Notes: generated by a model not told the origin, from the sequence alone. A stretch of 44,229 bases of DNA from Dehalococcoidia bacterium (GCA_009692705.1 SHYR01000007.1:1-44229), one strand, 5' to 3'; shown: positions 35,656-43,856, counted from the stretch's first letter. Program-made: numbers and translations.

Positions 35656-36637
35656 TGACGTCCGGCCCCGGCGGCGGGTGCAGCGGCTCCGGGTCCGGCG
35701 CCGGCTCGTCGCCCAGCAGCAGCTCGCAAAGCGCGCTCGCGCACCACGCCAGCGCGTGCGCGTCGTAGCCACCTTCGAGCGCCACCACCACCCGCCCCGC
35801 GCACAGCGCGCCCGCGGCGTCGAACACCAGGCGCGCCGCGCGCGTGTAGCCGTCGGTGGTGACCGCCAGCGGCGCCAGCGGGTCGCGCGCGTGCGCGTCC
35901 CAGCCGCACGACACCAGCACGAGTTGCGGGCGGAAGCGCTCCAGCGACGGCACCACCACGCGCTCGAAGGCGGCGAGCAGAGCGTCGTCGCCCGCGCCGT
36001 GCAGCAGCGGCACGTTCACCTTCGTGCCCTCGGCGGCGCCCTGCCCGCGCTCGCGGTAGTGGCCCGTGCCGGGGTAGAACGGCGCGGCGTGGGTGCTGAC
36101 GTAGAGCAGCCGTGGGTCGGCGTCGAAGATCGCCTGCGTGCCGTTGCCGTGGTGCACGTCCCAGTCCACCACCGCCAGCCGCTCGACGCCTGCCGCGAAC
36201 GCCGAGGCGGCCGCGATCGCGACGTTGTTCAGCAGGCAAAAGCCCATCATCTCGTCGCGCGTGGCGTGGTGGCCCGGCGGGCGCACCGCCGCGAAGGCCG
36301 TGCGCGCCTCGCCGCCCAGCACGGCGTCGAGCGCCGCCAGCACCGCCCCCGCCGCGCGCCGGGCGGCCGCGGGCGAGCCCGGCGTGACGTACGTGTCGGC
36401 ATCGACGTGGCCGCCGCCGCGCGCCGCCAGCGCCGCCTGCGCATCCAGTAGCGTGCGGTCGTGGACGCGCAACAGCTCGGCGTCGGTGGCCTCGCGCGCG
36501 GGCAGCGCGAGCATGCGCGGTCGCAGCCCGCGCGTCTCGAGCTGCCGCAGCACCGCCGCCACGCGCTGCGGGCGCTCCGGGTGCCCCGCCTCGGCGTGCT
36601 CCTCGGCGGATTCGGTCGCTAGCGCGAGGGGGTGCAT
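35609..36637 (-). CDS. Histone deacetylase-superfamily (AcuC/class II-like) deacetylase
   Basis: This 342-residue zinc amidohydrolase begins MHPLALATES and has HPERPQRVAAVL. It has the catalytic tandem histidines in RPPGHHATRDEMMGFCLLNN (His123-His124), zinc ligands in DWDVHHGNGTQ (Asp160, His162) and SCGWDAHARDPLAP, and LEGGYD. Relatives deacetylate acetyl-lysine, acetylpolyamines or acetoin-related proteins, and the substrate is unknown here. ATG 36637 has GGAG 6 nt upstream; TACCAT at about 36660 may be its -10. The 3' end has been tandemly copied downstream. It is convergent with the gene at 34839. Confidence 0.93.
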   Translation of the reverse strand: MHPLALATESAEEHAEAGHPERPQRVAAVLRQLETRGLRPRMLALPAREATDAELLRVHDRTLLDAQAALAARGGGHVDADTYVTPGSPAAARRAAGAVLAALDAVLGGEARTAFAAVRPPGHHATRDEMMGFCLLNNVAIAAASAFAAGVERLAVVDWDVHHGNGTQAIFDADPRLLYVSTHAAPFYPGTGHYRERGQGAAEGTKVNVPLLHGAGDDALLAAFERVVVPSLERFRPQLVLVSCGWDAHARDPLAPLAVTTDGYTRAARLVFDAAGALCAGRVVVALEGGYDAHALAWCASALCELLLGDEPAPDPEPLHPPPGPDVSALLDAVREAVGLVR

Positions 36638-36747
36638 GGGAGGCTCCGACTGCCAAGATGGTAACACCGCCGCCTGAGCGTTCGCATGGAAACATGAGAG
36701 CGTACCGACGGAAATTGTCGCACACAGACTGCGCTCGAATGCGTGAG

Positions 36748-36776
36748 GCCACCGCTAGAAGCCATGGTACGGTGGC
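36748..36776. other. Inverted repeat upstream of the Panacea-like gene
   Basis: gccaccg (36748-36754) and cggtggc (36770-36776) form a 7-bp inverted repeat with a 15-nt centre. It is in the 208-nt gap before the gene at 36846 and could be an operator. No promoter is certain. The remainder of this gap shows only the 13-nt duplication. Confidence 0.3.
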
Positions 36777-36809
36777 TACATGATGCACGTAGTTCAGGCG
36801 CCCGCTCTG

Positions 36810-36832
36810 CTTGCCAGGAATACTTGCCAGGA
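36810..36832 (+). repeat. 13-nt-period duplication before the Panacea-like gene
   Basis: cttgccagga occurs at 36810-36819 and 36823-36832. The AGGAG used by the next gene follows at 36835-36839. Confidence 0.65.
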
Positions 36833-36845
36833 CTAGGAGCCGCCC

Positions 36846-37264
36846 ATGAACAAGCGCGATTGACTATTGAGCTTCTTTGACCAAGATCTCGACCCACTTA
36901 GGATTCAGAAATGGATGTTCCTCTTCGCCAAGGAATATGGCGCTTTCGAGGCCGTGTGTATGAATTAATGACATACAACTGGGGCCCATACAGCTTCGAA
37001 ATATATGACGACCTCGAGCTACTACACGGCAACGGACTGGTCGAACGCGTACCTGTCCCAGTCAAGTCGTGGTCGAAGTACCGAAGAACTGCTGCCGGTG
37101 ACGAGAGAGTGCGGATCCTGAATAGTCGCGCATACAACAAGGTCGCCAAATACCTGAACATCGTAAAGGATGCGGTAACTAAAGAGCAGACTTTTAACAG
37201 TCTGCTGCGTAAGATTTACAGAGCCTATCCAGAATGCGCTACCAAGAGCCTCTTTCGCTGGTAA
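36846..37264 (+). pseudogene. Panacea/SocA-like (DUF4065-like) protein gene with a TGA and a GT insertion
   Basis: AGGAG 6 nt before ATG 36846 marks the start (MNKRD), then TGA at 36861-36863. The same frame continues LLSFFDQDLDPLRIQKWMFL...GAFEAV until a stop at 36966. From 36956, the frame two bases on continues VYELMTYNWGPYSFEIYDDL and runs to TAA 37264. Deleting one GT of GTGTGT (36954-36959) restores continuity. The combined pattern is LQK-FLL, then Y-WGPYS-EIYDDLE-L-GLV, and a C-terminal LLRKIYRAYPECATKSLF. This matches my memory of the Panacea/SocA-like antitoxin fold family. DNA here is about 50% GC by hand count of one line, against ~70% or more for neighbours, so it is probably acquired. 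It overlaps or abuts the proteasome-like gene. Confidence 0.6.
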
Positions 37265-37275
37265 CAGCACCTGAG

Positions 37276-37993
37276 ATGCCCACATCCGGGACCGTCATCG
37301 TCGCGCTCATGTACAACGATGGTGTCTTAATCGGTTCGGACAGTCAGGCGACAGACACCACAACTGAGGTCAGGTGGCTGGTCCGCAAGATCGAACAGGT
37401 CAAGAATCACCCAGTCGTAATCGGCTATAGCGGTTCAGTTGGATCCGCACAACGCACGACCGACCGACTCGCTCAACTCAATCTTACAAAGAATATGTTC
37501 GACAAGAGTGACAGCTTTCTGGCTGCTCTGGATAAGGCGTTCGCAGAGGAATACACCTCCATACGCAGCCGGTCACACCCTCCCGTGATGTTCCTACCAA
37601 ATATCACCACTGGGCGCTCGGCGCGCTTTGGACCGAGGGGCGGCGTGCATTCTTGAGTACGAAATAAACGACGAAAGCAGTTGGCACGAGTACTTCCATA
37701 CTATCGGCAGCGGAAGCCGCACAGCCTACGCGGTGTACAGAACTCTCGGTGGACAGAAGCTGAGAACGCTGGCGGAGCAGACTACCGTAGCCGCAATTCT
37801 CCGGATCATTCTAACAGTTATAAGCGTCGATGTAATGGGCATTGGTGAGTCAATTCTACTCTGGCGCATTAGCGCATCCGGGTGCCACGGTTTTGGCGTC
37901 GACGAAATAAATGCACATTCCCAGTTCGTCGACAGCTGGCTTGACACGGAACAGGATGCACTCCTCGCCCTGGACAGATCCACCCGGCGGTAA
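37276..37993 (+). pseudogene. Stand-alone 20S-proteasome beta-like peptidase gene with two frame breaks
   Basis: From ATG 37276 the protein starts MPTSG and then TVIVALMYNDGVLIGSDSQ. If the Thr after Gly is residue 1, Asp falls at 17 and Lys at 33 (VRKIEQVKNH), the catalytic positions of proteasome beta subunits, with Gly at -1 for propeptide cleavage. GYSGSVG follows. The frame breaks near 37600: continuity moves to a frame reading YHHWALGALWTEGRRAF, then near 37655 to one reading LEYEINDESSWHEYF, then IGSGSRTAYAVYRTLGG and a last beta strand before TAA 37993. Two single-base losses would explain both shifts. Reconstructed length is ~239 residues, normal for the family. ATG 37234 is an alternative start. 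No partner ring ATPase is nearby. Confidence 0.65.
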
Positions 37994-38010
37994 ACCACAC
38001 TACCTTCCCC

Positions 38011-38016
38011 TACACT
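38011..38016 (+). promoter_or_regulatory. -10 hexamer TACACT of selB, leaderless arrangement
   Basis: TACACT is followed by 6 pyrimidines (CTCCCC) and then ATG 38023, with no Shine-Dalgarno at all. It is the clearest leaderless case in the window. Confidence 0.55.
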
Positions 38017-38022
38017 CTCCCC

Positions 38023-39933
38023 ATGTACGTCATCGGCACCGCCGGGCACGTCGACCACGGCAAGTCGCGCCTCGTCGAGGCGCTGACCGGCACCAACCCC
38101 GACCGCCTCGCCGAGGAGCAGGCGCGCGGCCTCACCATCGAGCTGGGCTTCGCCTGGCTCACCCTCCCCTCCGGCCGCGAGGTGTCGATGGTGGATGTGC
38201 CCGGCCACGTCCGCTTCGTGCGCCACATGCTCGCCGGCGCGGGCGCGATCGACCTCGCGCTGTTCGTGGTCGCCGCCGACGAGGGGGTGATGCCGCAGAC
38301 CCGCGAGCACCTCGCCATCCTCGACCTGCTCGGCGTCGCGCACGCCGTGGTCGCGCTCACCAAGTGCGACCTCGTCGACGACGCGGAGTGGCTGGAGCTG
38401 GTCGAGGAGGAGCTGCGCGATCTGCTCGCCCCCACCACGCTCGCCGGCGCACCCGTGGTGCGCGTCTCCGCCATCACCGGGCAGGGCCTCGACGCCCTGC
38501 GCGCCGCGCTCGACGCCGCGCTGGACCGCGTGCCGCCCCCGCGCGACCGCGGCCGCCCGCGGCTCGGCATCGACCGCGTGTTCACGATGGCGGGCTTCGG
38601 CACCGTGGTCACCGGCACGCTGCTCGACGGCCGCCTGCGCGTCGGCGACAGCGTGGAGGCGGTACCGGGCGGCCCCACGGCGCGCATCCGCGGGCTGCAG
38701 ACGCACCGCAGCGAGCGCGAGCAGGCGGAACCGGGCACGCGCGTGGCGGTCAACCTCGCCGGCGTCGCCGTCGAGCAGCTGCGGCGCGGCCAGGTACTCG
38801 CGCCCCCCGGGCGGCTCGCGCCGGTGCGCTCGCTCGACGCCCGCGTGCGCGTGCTCGATGGGCGCGCGCTGCGCCACAACCTGCGCGTGACGCTGCACAC
38901 CGGCGCGGACGAGGCGGAGGCGCGCGTGCGCGTGCTCGGCCGCGCCCCCGCCGCCGAGGACGGGACGGACGGCGGGCCGCTCGGCGCGCTCGCCGCCGGC
39001 GCGGAGGGCTGGTGCCAGCTCGTGCTGCGCGAGCCGGCGGCGGTGCTGCCCGGCGACCGCTTCGTGCTGCGCGTCTCCGACGAGACGGTGGCCGGCGGCA
39101 CCGTCGTCGACGTGAACCCGCCGCGCCACCGCCGCAGCGACCCAGCGACGCTCGAGCGGCTGCGCTCGCTGGCCGCCGGCACGCCGGAGGCGCGCGCGCT
39201 GGCGGCGTTGCAGCGCGTCGAGCCGTGCGACTCCGCGGCGGTGGCCGCCGCCGCGGAGCTCGACGCCGAGGCGGCCGCGCAGGCGCTGGTGGCGCTCGTG
39301 GCGCAGGGCGCGGCGCGCGGGCTCCCCACCCCCGGCGGCGAACCCGCGAGCACGATCTACGCCAGCGTCGAGGGGCTGCGGCGGCTCTCCGCCCAGCTGA
39401 CGCGCGCGCTGGAGGACCACGAGCGCGAGCATCCGCTGCGCCACGCCATGCGCCGCGAGGAGCTACGCTCGCGCCTCGGTCTGCCGCAGCGCGAGTTCGC
39501 GGCGCTGCTCGATGCCATGGGCGCGGCGCTAGCGCTGCGCGGCGAGGGCGGCCAGGGCGTGGCGCGCGCGGGCTGGATGCCGCAGCTGACGGCGGCGCAG
39601 CGCCGGGCCGCCGAGGAGACGGTGGCGACGCTGGAGCAGGCCGGCATCGCGCCGCCGCGGCTGGAGCTGGACCCGGAGCTGGTCGCCTACCTCGACGGCG
39701 CCGGGCTGGTGATCGACTGCGGCGACGGCGTGGTGCTCGGCGCGCGGGCGTTCGAACAGGCGCGGCGACGCGTCGAGGCGACGCTGCAGGGCGGCGACGG
39801 CACGCTGGCGGAGCTGCGCGACGCCCTCGGCACCAACCGCCGCGCGGCGCAGGCGCTGCTCGAGACGCTGGACCGGCGCGGGGTCACGCGCCGGGAGGGC
39901 GACGCCCGCGTGCTGGCCGGCCGTACCGCGTGA
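38023..39933 (+). CDS. selB: Selenocysteine-specific elongation factor SelB
   Basis: This 636-residue translational GTPase delivers Sec-tRNA to UGA codons that carry a SECIS hairpin. G1 is GHVDHGKS (8-15), G3 DVPGH, and G4 TKCD. EF-Tu-like domains follow (GIDRVFTMAGFGTVVTGTL is the SelB-specific start of domain 2), and then winged-helix repeats that bind SECIS. No selA, selD or tRNA-Sec is in the window, so function depends on the rest of the genome. It starts leaderless at ATG 38023 and is convergent with the secF operon. Confidence 0.93.
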   Translation: MYVIGTAGHVDHGKSRLVEALTGTNPDRLAEEQARGLTIELGFAWLTLPSGREVSMVDVPGHVRFVRHMLAGAGAIDLALFVVAADEGVMPQTREHLAILDLLGVAHAVVALTKCDLVDDAEWLELVEEELRDLLAPTTLAGAPVVRVSAITGQGLDALRAALDAALDRVPPPRDRGRPRLGIDRVFTMAGFGTVVTGTLLDGRLRVGDSVEAVPGGPTARIRGLQTHRSEREQAEPGTRVAVNLAGVAVEQLRRGQVLAPPGRLAPVRSLDARVRVLDGRALRHNLRVTLHTGADEAEARVRVLGRAPAAEDGTDGGPLGALAAGAEGWCQLVLREPAAVLPGDRFVLRVSDETVAGGTVVDVNPPRHRRSDPATLERLRSLAAGTPEARALAALQRVEPCDSAAVAAAAELDAEAAAQALVALVAQGAARGLPTPGGEPASTIYASVEGLRRLSAQLTRALEDHEREHPLRHAMRREELRSRLGLPQREFAALLDAMGAALALRGEGGQGVARAGWMPQLTAAQRRAAEETVATLEQAGIAPPRLELDPELVAYLDGAGLVIDCGDGVVLGARAFEQARRRVEATLQGGDGTLAELRDALGTNRRAAQALLETLDRRGVTRREGDARVLAGRTA

Positions 39934-39973
39934 GGCGGACGCGCGACGTGGCGCTGGCACTCACGGCGCGGGC

Positions 39974-40271
39974 TCAGCCCTGCGGGTATCCCAAGTCTTC
40001 GAGCCGCGTCGAGTTCCGCCTCGGTGAAGAATCTCTGCCATTCCGGCCGAGTCACAAGCGCCTCAACCGACAGGTCAAGGCGGTCGCACAACCACAGCCG
40101 CGTGAGGCCTTCCTGTGGCTCGTTCGAGCTCAATAAGCGATGAGCGGTCGCGAGACCGCCGTCAGCGCGAACCATCTGGATGAACCGAGTCGCGTAGTAG
40201 TGACAATCCAGCGCAGCGGCTTCGTAGATGTTCTCCATGGCCGCCTGGAAACCTTGTTCGTCTGCGTTCAC
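39974..40271 (-). pseudogene. Small accessory gene after secF, apparently frameshifted near its end
   Basis: GTG 40271, 8 nt after the secF stop, begins MNADEQGFQAAMENIYEAAA and continues RFIQMVRADGG, LLSSNEPQEGLTRLW and RLDLSVEALVTRPEWQRFF. I recall a widespread ~100-150-residue family ending in EL-x-x-AR-x-RL-x-x-x-GY. Here the frame reads TEAELDAARRLGIPAG and runs on past the expected end. Another frame reads RLEDLGYPQG and stops at TGA 39976-39974. A deletion around 40004-40010 would explain it. The family has no firm function known to me but is often found in accessory DNA. GC content is visibly lower than in secF. Confidence 0.55.
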
Positions 40272-40279
40272 CGCACGAG

Positions 40280-41587
40280 CTAGCTCGCGGGCGGCTGCGG
40301 CTGCGGTGCGCCTCGACGCCCGAGCGGGAGCAGGCGGCGGCGCAGGCGGCCGAAGTCGCCCGCCTCCCACGACACCAGCAGCTGCGCGGCCACGCCCACG
40401 CTCGAATACGTGCCGGAGATGATGCCGATCAGGATCACGAGCAGGAACGACTGGATCGTCGCGCCGCCCAGCAGCAGCAACGCCAGCACCGTCAGCAGCA
40501 CCGTGAGCGACGTGTTGAGCGAGCGCGCCAGCGTCTGGATTAGCGCGGTGTTGACGTTCTGCGCGAACGGCGCGTGCGGCGACAGGGAGACGTTCTCGCG
40601 GATGCGGTCGAACACCACGATCGTGTCGTGCACGGAGAAGCCGATCACCGTCAGCAGCCCGGTGACGAACATCAGGTTGATCTCGACGCCGAACAGCTTG
40701 CCGAAGAGCGAGAACGCGCCCAGCACGACGATCACGTCGTGCAGCAACGCGACGATCGCGCAGGTGGCGTAGCGGAACGGCCGCGCCATCGAGGAGAACG
40801 CGAAGGCGATGTAGCCCATGATGAACAGCGCCGCCATCACCACCGCCACGCTGGCGTTGCGCACCGCCGCGTTCGAGACCACCGCCGAGACCGCTGAGAA
40901 CTCCAGCACCTCGAACGCTCCGAAGCGGTCGCGCAGCGCCTGCTCGATCGTCGCGCGCTCGGTCGATGCCTCTGCGGGCGTCGCCGTGGGGGCGGCGGCG
41001 GGCTGGAAGTCGTGCGTGTCGGACTCCAGCAGGTAGCCACCCACCGCACCGGCGCCGACGCGCAGCACGGTCGCGCCGACGTCCTTCTGCGCGCACTCGG
41101 CGTGGCGCTCGCGCACCGTCGCCGCGGTGTTCGCAGCGACCTCGCCGACGATGTCGCCGAAGCTGCACGGATCGCCGAGGAACGGGCGTCGCAGCCGCAC
41201 CTGCCCGGTCGCTCCGACGGCGCCGAGATTCACCGTGCCGAGGTCCGGCAGCGGCACCGGCCCCACCGGCGCGGCCTGCGGCCCGCTGGGCGTGACCTCC
41301 GAGAACGACCCCGGCGGCGCTTTCAGCTCGCTGGTGCGGATCAGAAACTGGTTGCCGCCGGCGGACTGGATGCGCGCCTCCGCGTGGCCGAGTTGTGCGT
41401 ATGCATCGCGCAGCTCGGCCTGATCGACGCGCTGCTCGAACCGCAGCTGGGTCGTGGTGCCGGAGGTGAACTCGATGCCCGGCCTGAGCGCGGGCGGGAC
41501 CGCCAGCAGCACCAGCGACGCCAGCACCACCAGCCCGCTGCCGGCGAAGAGCCAGCGCCGCCCGCCGATGAGGTCGATGGCCCTCAT
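40280..41587 (-). CDS. secF: Protein translocase subunit SecF
   Basis: This 435-residue protein uses proton motive force with SecD to aid protein export. The N-terminal helix is followed by GIEFTSGTTTQLRFEQ. A periplasmic domain of ~190 residues is unusually long through a Pro/Gly insert (~80-200). Then come five helices with the SecF motif TVIGFSVHDTIVVFDRIREN. Its ATG overlaps the secD stop (ATGA). The Cys pair in DPCSFGD and HAECAQ in the insert could form a disulfide. It is the last core gene of the priA-def-yajC-secD-secF run. Confidence 0.95.
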   Translation of the reverse strand: MRAIDLIGGRRWLFAGSGLVVLASLVLLAVPPALRPGIEFTSGTTTQLRFEQRVDQAELRDAYAQLGHAEARIQSAGGNQFLIRTSELKAPPGSFSEVTPSGPQAAPVGPVPLPDLGTVNLGAVGATGQVRLRRPFLGDPCSFGDIVGEVAANTAATVRERHAECAQKDVGATVLRVGAGAVGGYLLESDTHDFQPAAAPTATPAEASTERATIEQALRDRFGAFEVLEFSAVSAVVSNAAVRNASVAVVMAALFIMGYIAFAFSSMARPFRYATCAIVALLHDVIVVLGAFSLFGKLFGVEINLMFVTGLLTVIGFSVHDTIVVFDRIRENVSLSPHAPFAQNVNTALIQTLARSLNTSLTVLLTVLALLLLGGATIQSFLLVILIGIISGTYSSVGVAAQLLVSWEAGDFGRLRRRLLPLGRRGAPQPQPPAS

Positions 41588-43014
41588 GAGCCGTCACCAG
41601 CCGGCGCGGAGCCCGTGGCCGCACGCGCGCTCCCGCCCAGCCAGTCGTAGCGCCGCGCCAGCCGCGTGCCGACCAGCAGGCGGAGCAAGGCCCGCGTGAC
41701 CGTGATTGCCGAGAACATCGACATCCCCACGCCGATCGCCAGCGTGACCGCGAAGCCCTGCACCAGCGGCGCGTCGAAGGCGCCGAGCAGCGGCAGCTCG
41801 ATGCCGCCGCCGAGCACGAACAGGATCAGGCAGGTGATCAGCGTCGCGACGTTGGAGTCGCGAATCGAGGGCCACGCACGCCGGAACCCTGCGTCGATGG
41901 CGGCGATATAGGAGCGGCTGGCGCGCAGCTCCTCCTTCATGCGCTCGAAGATCAGGATGTTGGCGTCGACCGCCATACCGACGGAGAGCACGAACGCGCC
42001 GATGCCGGCCAGCGTAAGCGTGACCGGGATGAGCTTGAACACCGCGATCGTCACGATGGCGTAGACCCCGAGCGCGATCGACGCCAGCACGCCGGGCAGC
42101 CGGTAGTACAGCACCATGAACAGCACGACCAGCAGGAACCCGATCTCACCCGCCAGCACCGAGCGTCGCACGGAGTCCTCGCCGAGCGTCGCGTCCACGG
42201 TCTGCTCCTGCAGCACGGTCAGCGTCAGCGGGAGCGCCCCGGAGTTGAGCTGGATCACCATCTCGCGCGCGCGCTCCAGCGTGACGCCGGTGATCACGCC
42301 ACGGTCGCTGATCACGCTGCTGACGATGGGCGCCGAGATCAACTCGTCGTCGAGGAAGATGCCGAGCGGCAGCTGGAGCAGGCGGGTCGTGATCTGCTGG
42401 AAGAGCCGCCCGCCGTCGCCCTGAAACTCGAACGCGACCGCGGGGTTGCCAAGCTGGTCCGTCTGCACGAAGGCGTTCGGTTTGAGGTAGTTGCCCTTCA
42501 GCGCCAGCGGACGGCCATCGGCGGTGCCGTACGCCTGCGCCCACTGCCCCTGCGCGTCGCAGGGCTCACCGGAGACCGGCTGCGTGATCGCGGCCTGCTG
42601 GCAGAAGCGCAGCAGCGCCGTGCGCCCGAGCAGCGAGCGCGCCTGGTCCGGCGTGAGCCCCGGGAGCTGCACGGCGATGTTGCACGTGCCCTGGCCAGTG
42701 ATCTCCGCCTCCGCCACGCCGGAGGCGTCGACGCGCTTGCGCAGCACGCGGATCGTCCCTTCGACCGCGTCCGCTGTGCACTCCTCGCCTTCCGGCAGCT
42801 TGCCCGCGAGCAGCAGTCGCGTCCCGCCCTGGAGGTCGAGGCCGAGCCGCAGATCGCGCCGCTCGAACCCGCCGATGCTGATCCCGTGGCCCCGCGGCCA
42901 CGGGATCGCGGACGGCAGCACGCGGGAGGGATCGCCGGGCCAAACGAAGTAGAGCGCGGCCGCCGCCAGCAACAGGATGCCGAGCACCGGCAGCCAGCGC
43001 CCGCGCGACGGCAC
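41584..43014 (-). CDS. secD: Protein translocase subunit SecD
   Basis: This 476-residue protein has an N-terminal helix, LGLDLQGGTRLLL, the P1 head region with VLRKRVDASGVAEAEI, then the six-helix core with VGMAVDANILIFERMKEELR and GVGMSMFSAITVTRALL. The short form of P1 is normal outside Enterobacteria. The GTG start follows the yajC stop directly. It forms SecDF with the next gene. Confidence 0.96.
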   Translation of the reverse strand: MPSRGRWLPVLGILLLAAAALYFVWPGDPSRVLPSAIPWPRGHGISIGGFERRDLRLGLDLQGGTRLLLAGKLPEGEECTADAVEGTIRVLRKRVDASGVAEAEITGQGTCNIAVQLPGLTPDQARSLLGRTALLRFCQQAAITQPVSGEPCDAQGQWAQAYGTADGRPLALKGNYLKPNAFVQTDQLGNPAVAFEFQGDGGRLFQQITTRLLQLPLGIFLDDELISAPIVSSVISDRGVITGVTLERAREMVIQLNSGALPLTLTVLQEQTVDATLGEDSVRRSVLAGEIGFLLVVLFMVLYYRLPGVLASIALGVYAIVTIAVFKLIPVTLTLAGIGAFVLSVGMAVDANILIFERMKEELRASRSYIAAIDAGFRRAWPSIRDSNVATLITCLILFVLGGGIELPLLGAFDAPLVQGFAVTLAIGVGMSMFSAITVTRALLRLLVGTRLARRYDWLGGSARAATGSAPAGDGS

Positions 43015-43320
43015 CTACGCCTCCCCCGCCGGCTGCCGCACGGACCGCGGGGCCTGCTTCGTGATCTGCTCCACTGCGGCGGGGGTGCCGCGCAGCCGTA
43101 CCCCGGGGGCGATCTCGAGCACAAGCTCCATCGGCCCCGCGTCGGTGGTGCGAATCTCGACCACGGTGGCGTAGAACCCGCCCGTCGTCAGCACCTCGTC
43201 GCCCGGCGCGAGGCTGGAGACGTCGCGCCGACGCCGGCGCTGCTGCTGCAGCACCGGGCGCAGCAGCACAACGTAGAACGCGACCACCACAGCGACGAGG
43301 ACGAAGATGCTGGCGTCCAC
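43015..43320 (-). CDS. yajC: Preprotein translocase subunit YajC
   Basis: This 101-residue protein has one N-terminal membrane segment (~4-22), then the YajC pattern LRPVLQQQRRRRRDVSSLAPGD, VLTTGGFYATVVEI and LEIAPGVRLRG. It associates with SecDF. The start GTG 43320 shares its first base with the end of the def stop (TAGTG). Confidence 0.93.
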   Translation of the reverse strand: MDASIFVLVAVVVAFYVVLLRPVLQQQRRRRRDVSSLAPGDEVLTTGGFYATVVEIRTTDAGPMELVLEIAPGVRLRGTPAAVEQITKQAPRSVRQPAGEA

Positions 43321-43856
43321 TAGCGAGCGTCAGCGGTGGCCGGCGCCGCGCCGACCTCCCGCTCCCCGCTGCTCCACCCGCTGCTGTCGAGCTTCTGTAG
43401 ATCGTCCATGCTGTCCAGCCGGTCGACGTAGAGCACGCCGTTGATGTGGTCGACCTCGTGCTCGAGCGCCTGCGCGAGCAGGCTGTCCTCCGCCTTGACG
43501 CGGATCTCCTTGCCGGTGATGTCCAGCGCTCGCACGGTCACCCGCCGGGAGCGTATGACCGCGCCCCGATAGCCGGGCACCGAGAGGCAGCCCTCCCCTT
43601 CCAGCCGGCGCTCGCCGGAGCGCCGCACGATCGTCGGGTTGATCAGCGCGAGCGGCTCCTGCTCGGGCATGCCGAGCACGACCACGCGCAGGCTGACGCC
43701 GATCTGCGGCGCCGCCAGCCCCACCCCCTGCGCGGCCACCATCGACTCGATCATGTCGTCGACCAGGCGGCGGATCGAATCGTCGATGCGCCGAACCTTC
43801 TTCGCGGGCCGGCGCAGCGCTGGGTCGCCGAGGTAGCGGATCGGGCGCACGGTCAT
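43320..43856 (-). CDS. def: Peptide deformylase
   Basis: This 178-residue metalloenzyme removes formyl groups from nascent N-termini, the counterpart of Fmt at 7164. Motif 1 is GVGLAAPQIG (44-53). Motif 2 is EGCLSVPG with Cys90 as metal ligand. Motif 3 is LEHEVDHINGVLYVDRL with His133, Glu134 and His137. GGAG 8 nt before ATG 43856 supports this start over a longer frame. It lies downstream of priA, the common bacterial pairing. Confidence 0.96.
   Translation of the reverse strand: MTVRPIRYLGDPALRRPAKKVRRIDDSIRRLVDDMIESMVAAQGVGLAAPQIGVSLRVVVLGMPEQEPLALINPTIVRRSGERRLEGEGCLSVPGYRGAVIRSRRVTVRALDITGKEIRVKAEDSLLAQALEHEVDHINGVLYVDRLDSMDDLQKLDSSGWSSGEREVGAAPATADAR

Noticed and set aside
36911-36970. 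ATG 36911 as the true start of the Panacea-like gene
   Set aside because: It is out of frame with the conserved LRIQKWMFL and its first ~17 residues (Arg-rich) do not fit the family. The AGGAG-preceded ATG 36846 is better despite the TGA.
38010-39444. Long minus-strand open frames opposite selB
   Set aside because: They have the Ala/Arg/Ser-rich composition expected opposite a GC-rich gene, and SelB motifs on the plus strand are unambiguous. The same applies to long antisense frames over rarA, gatB, fumC, frdA, tig, aspS and hemW.
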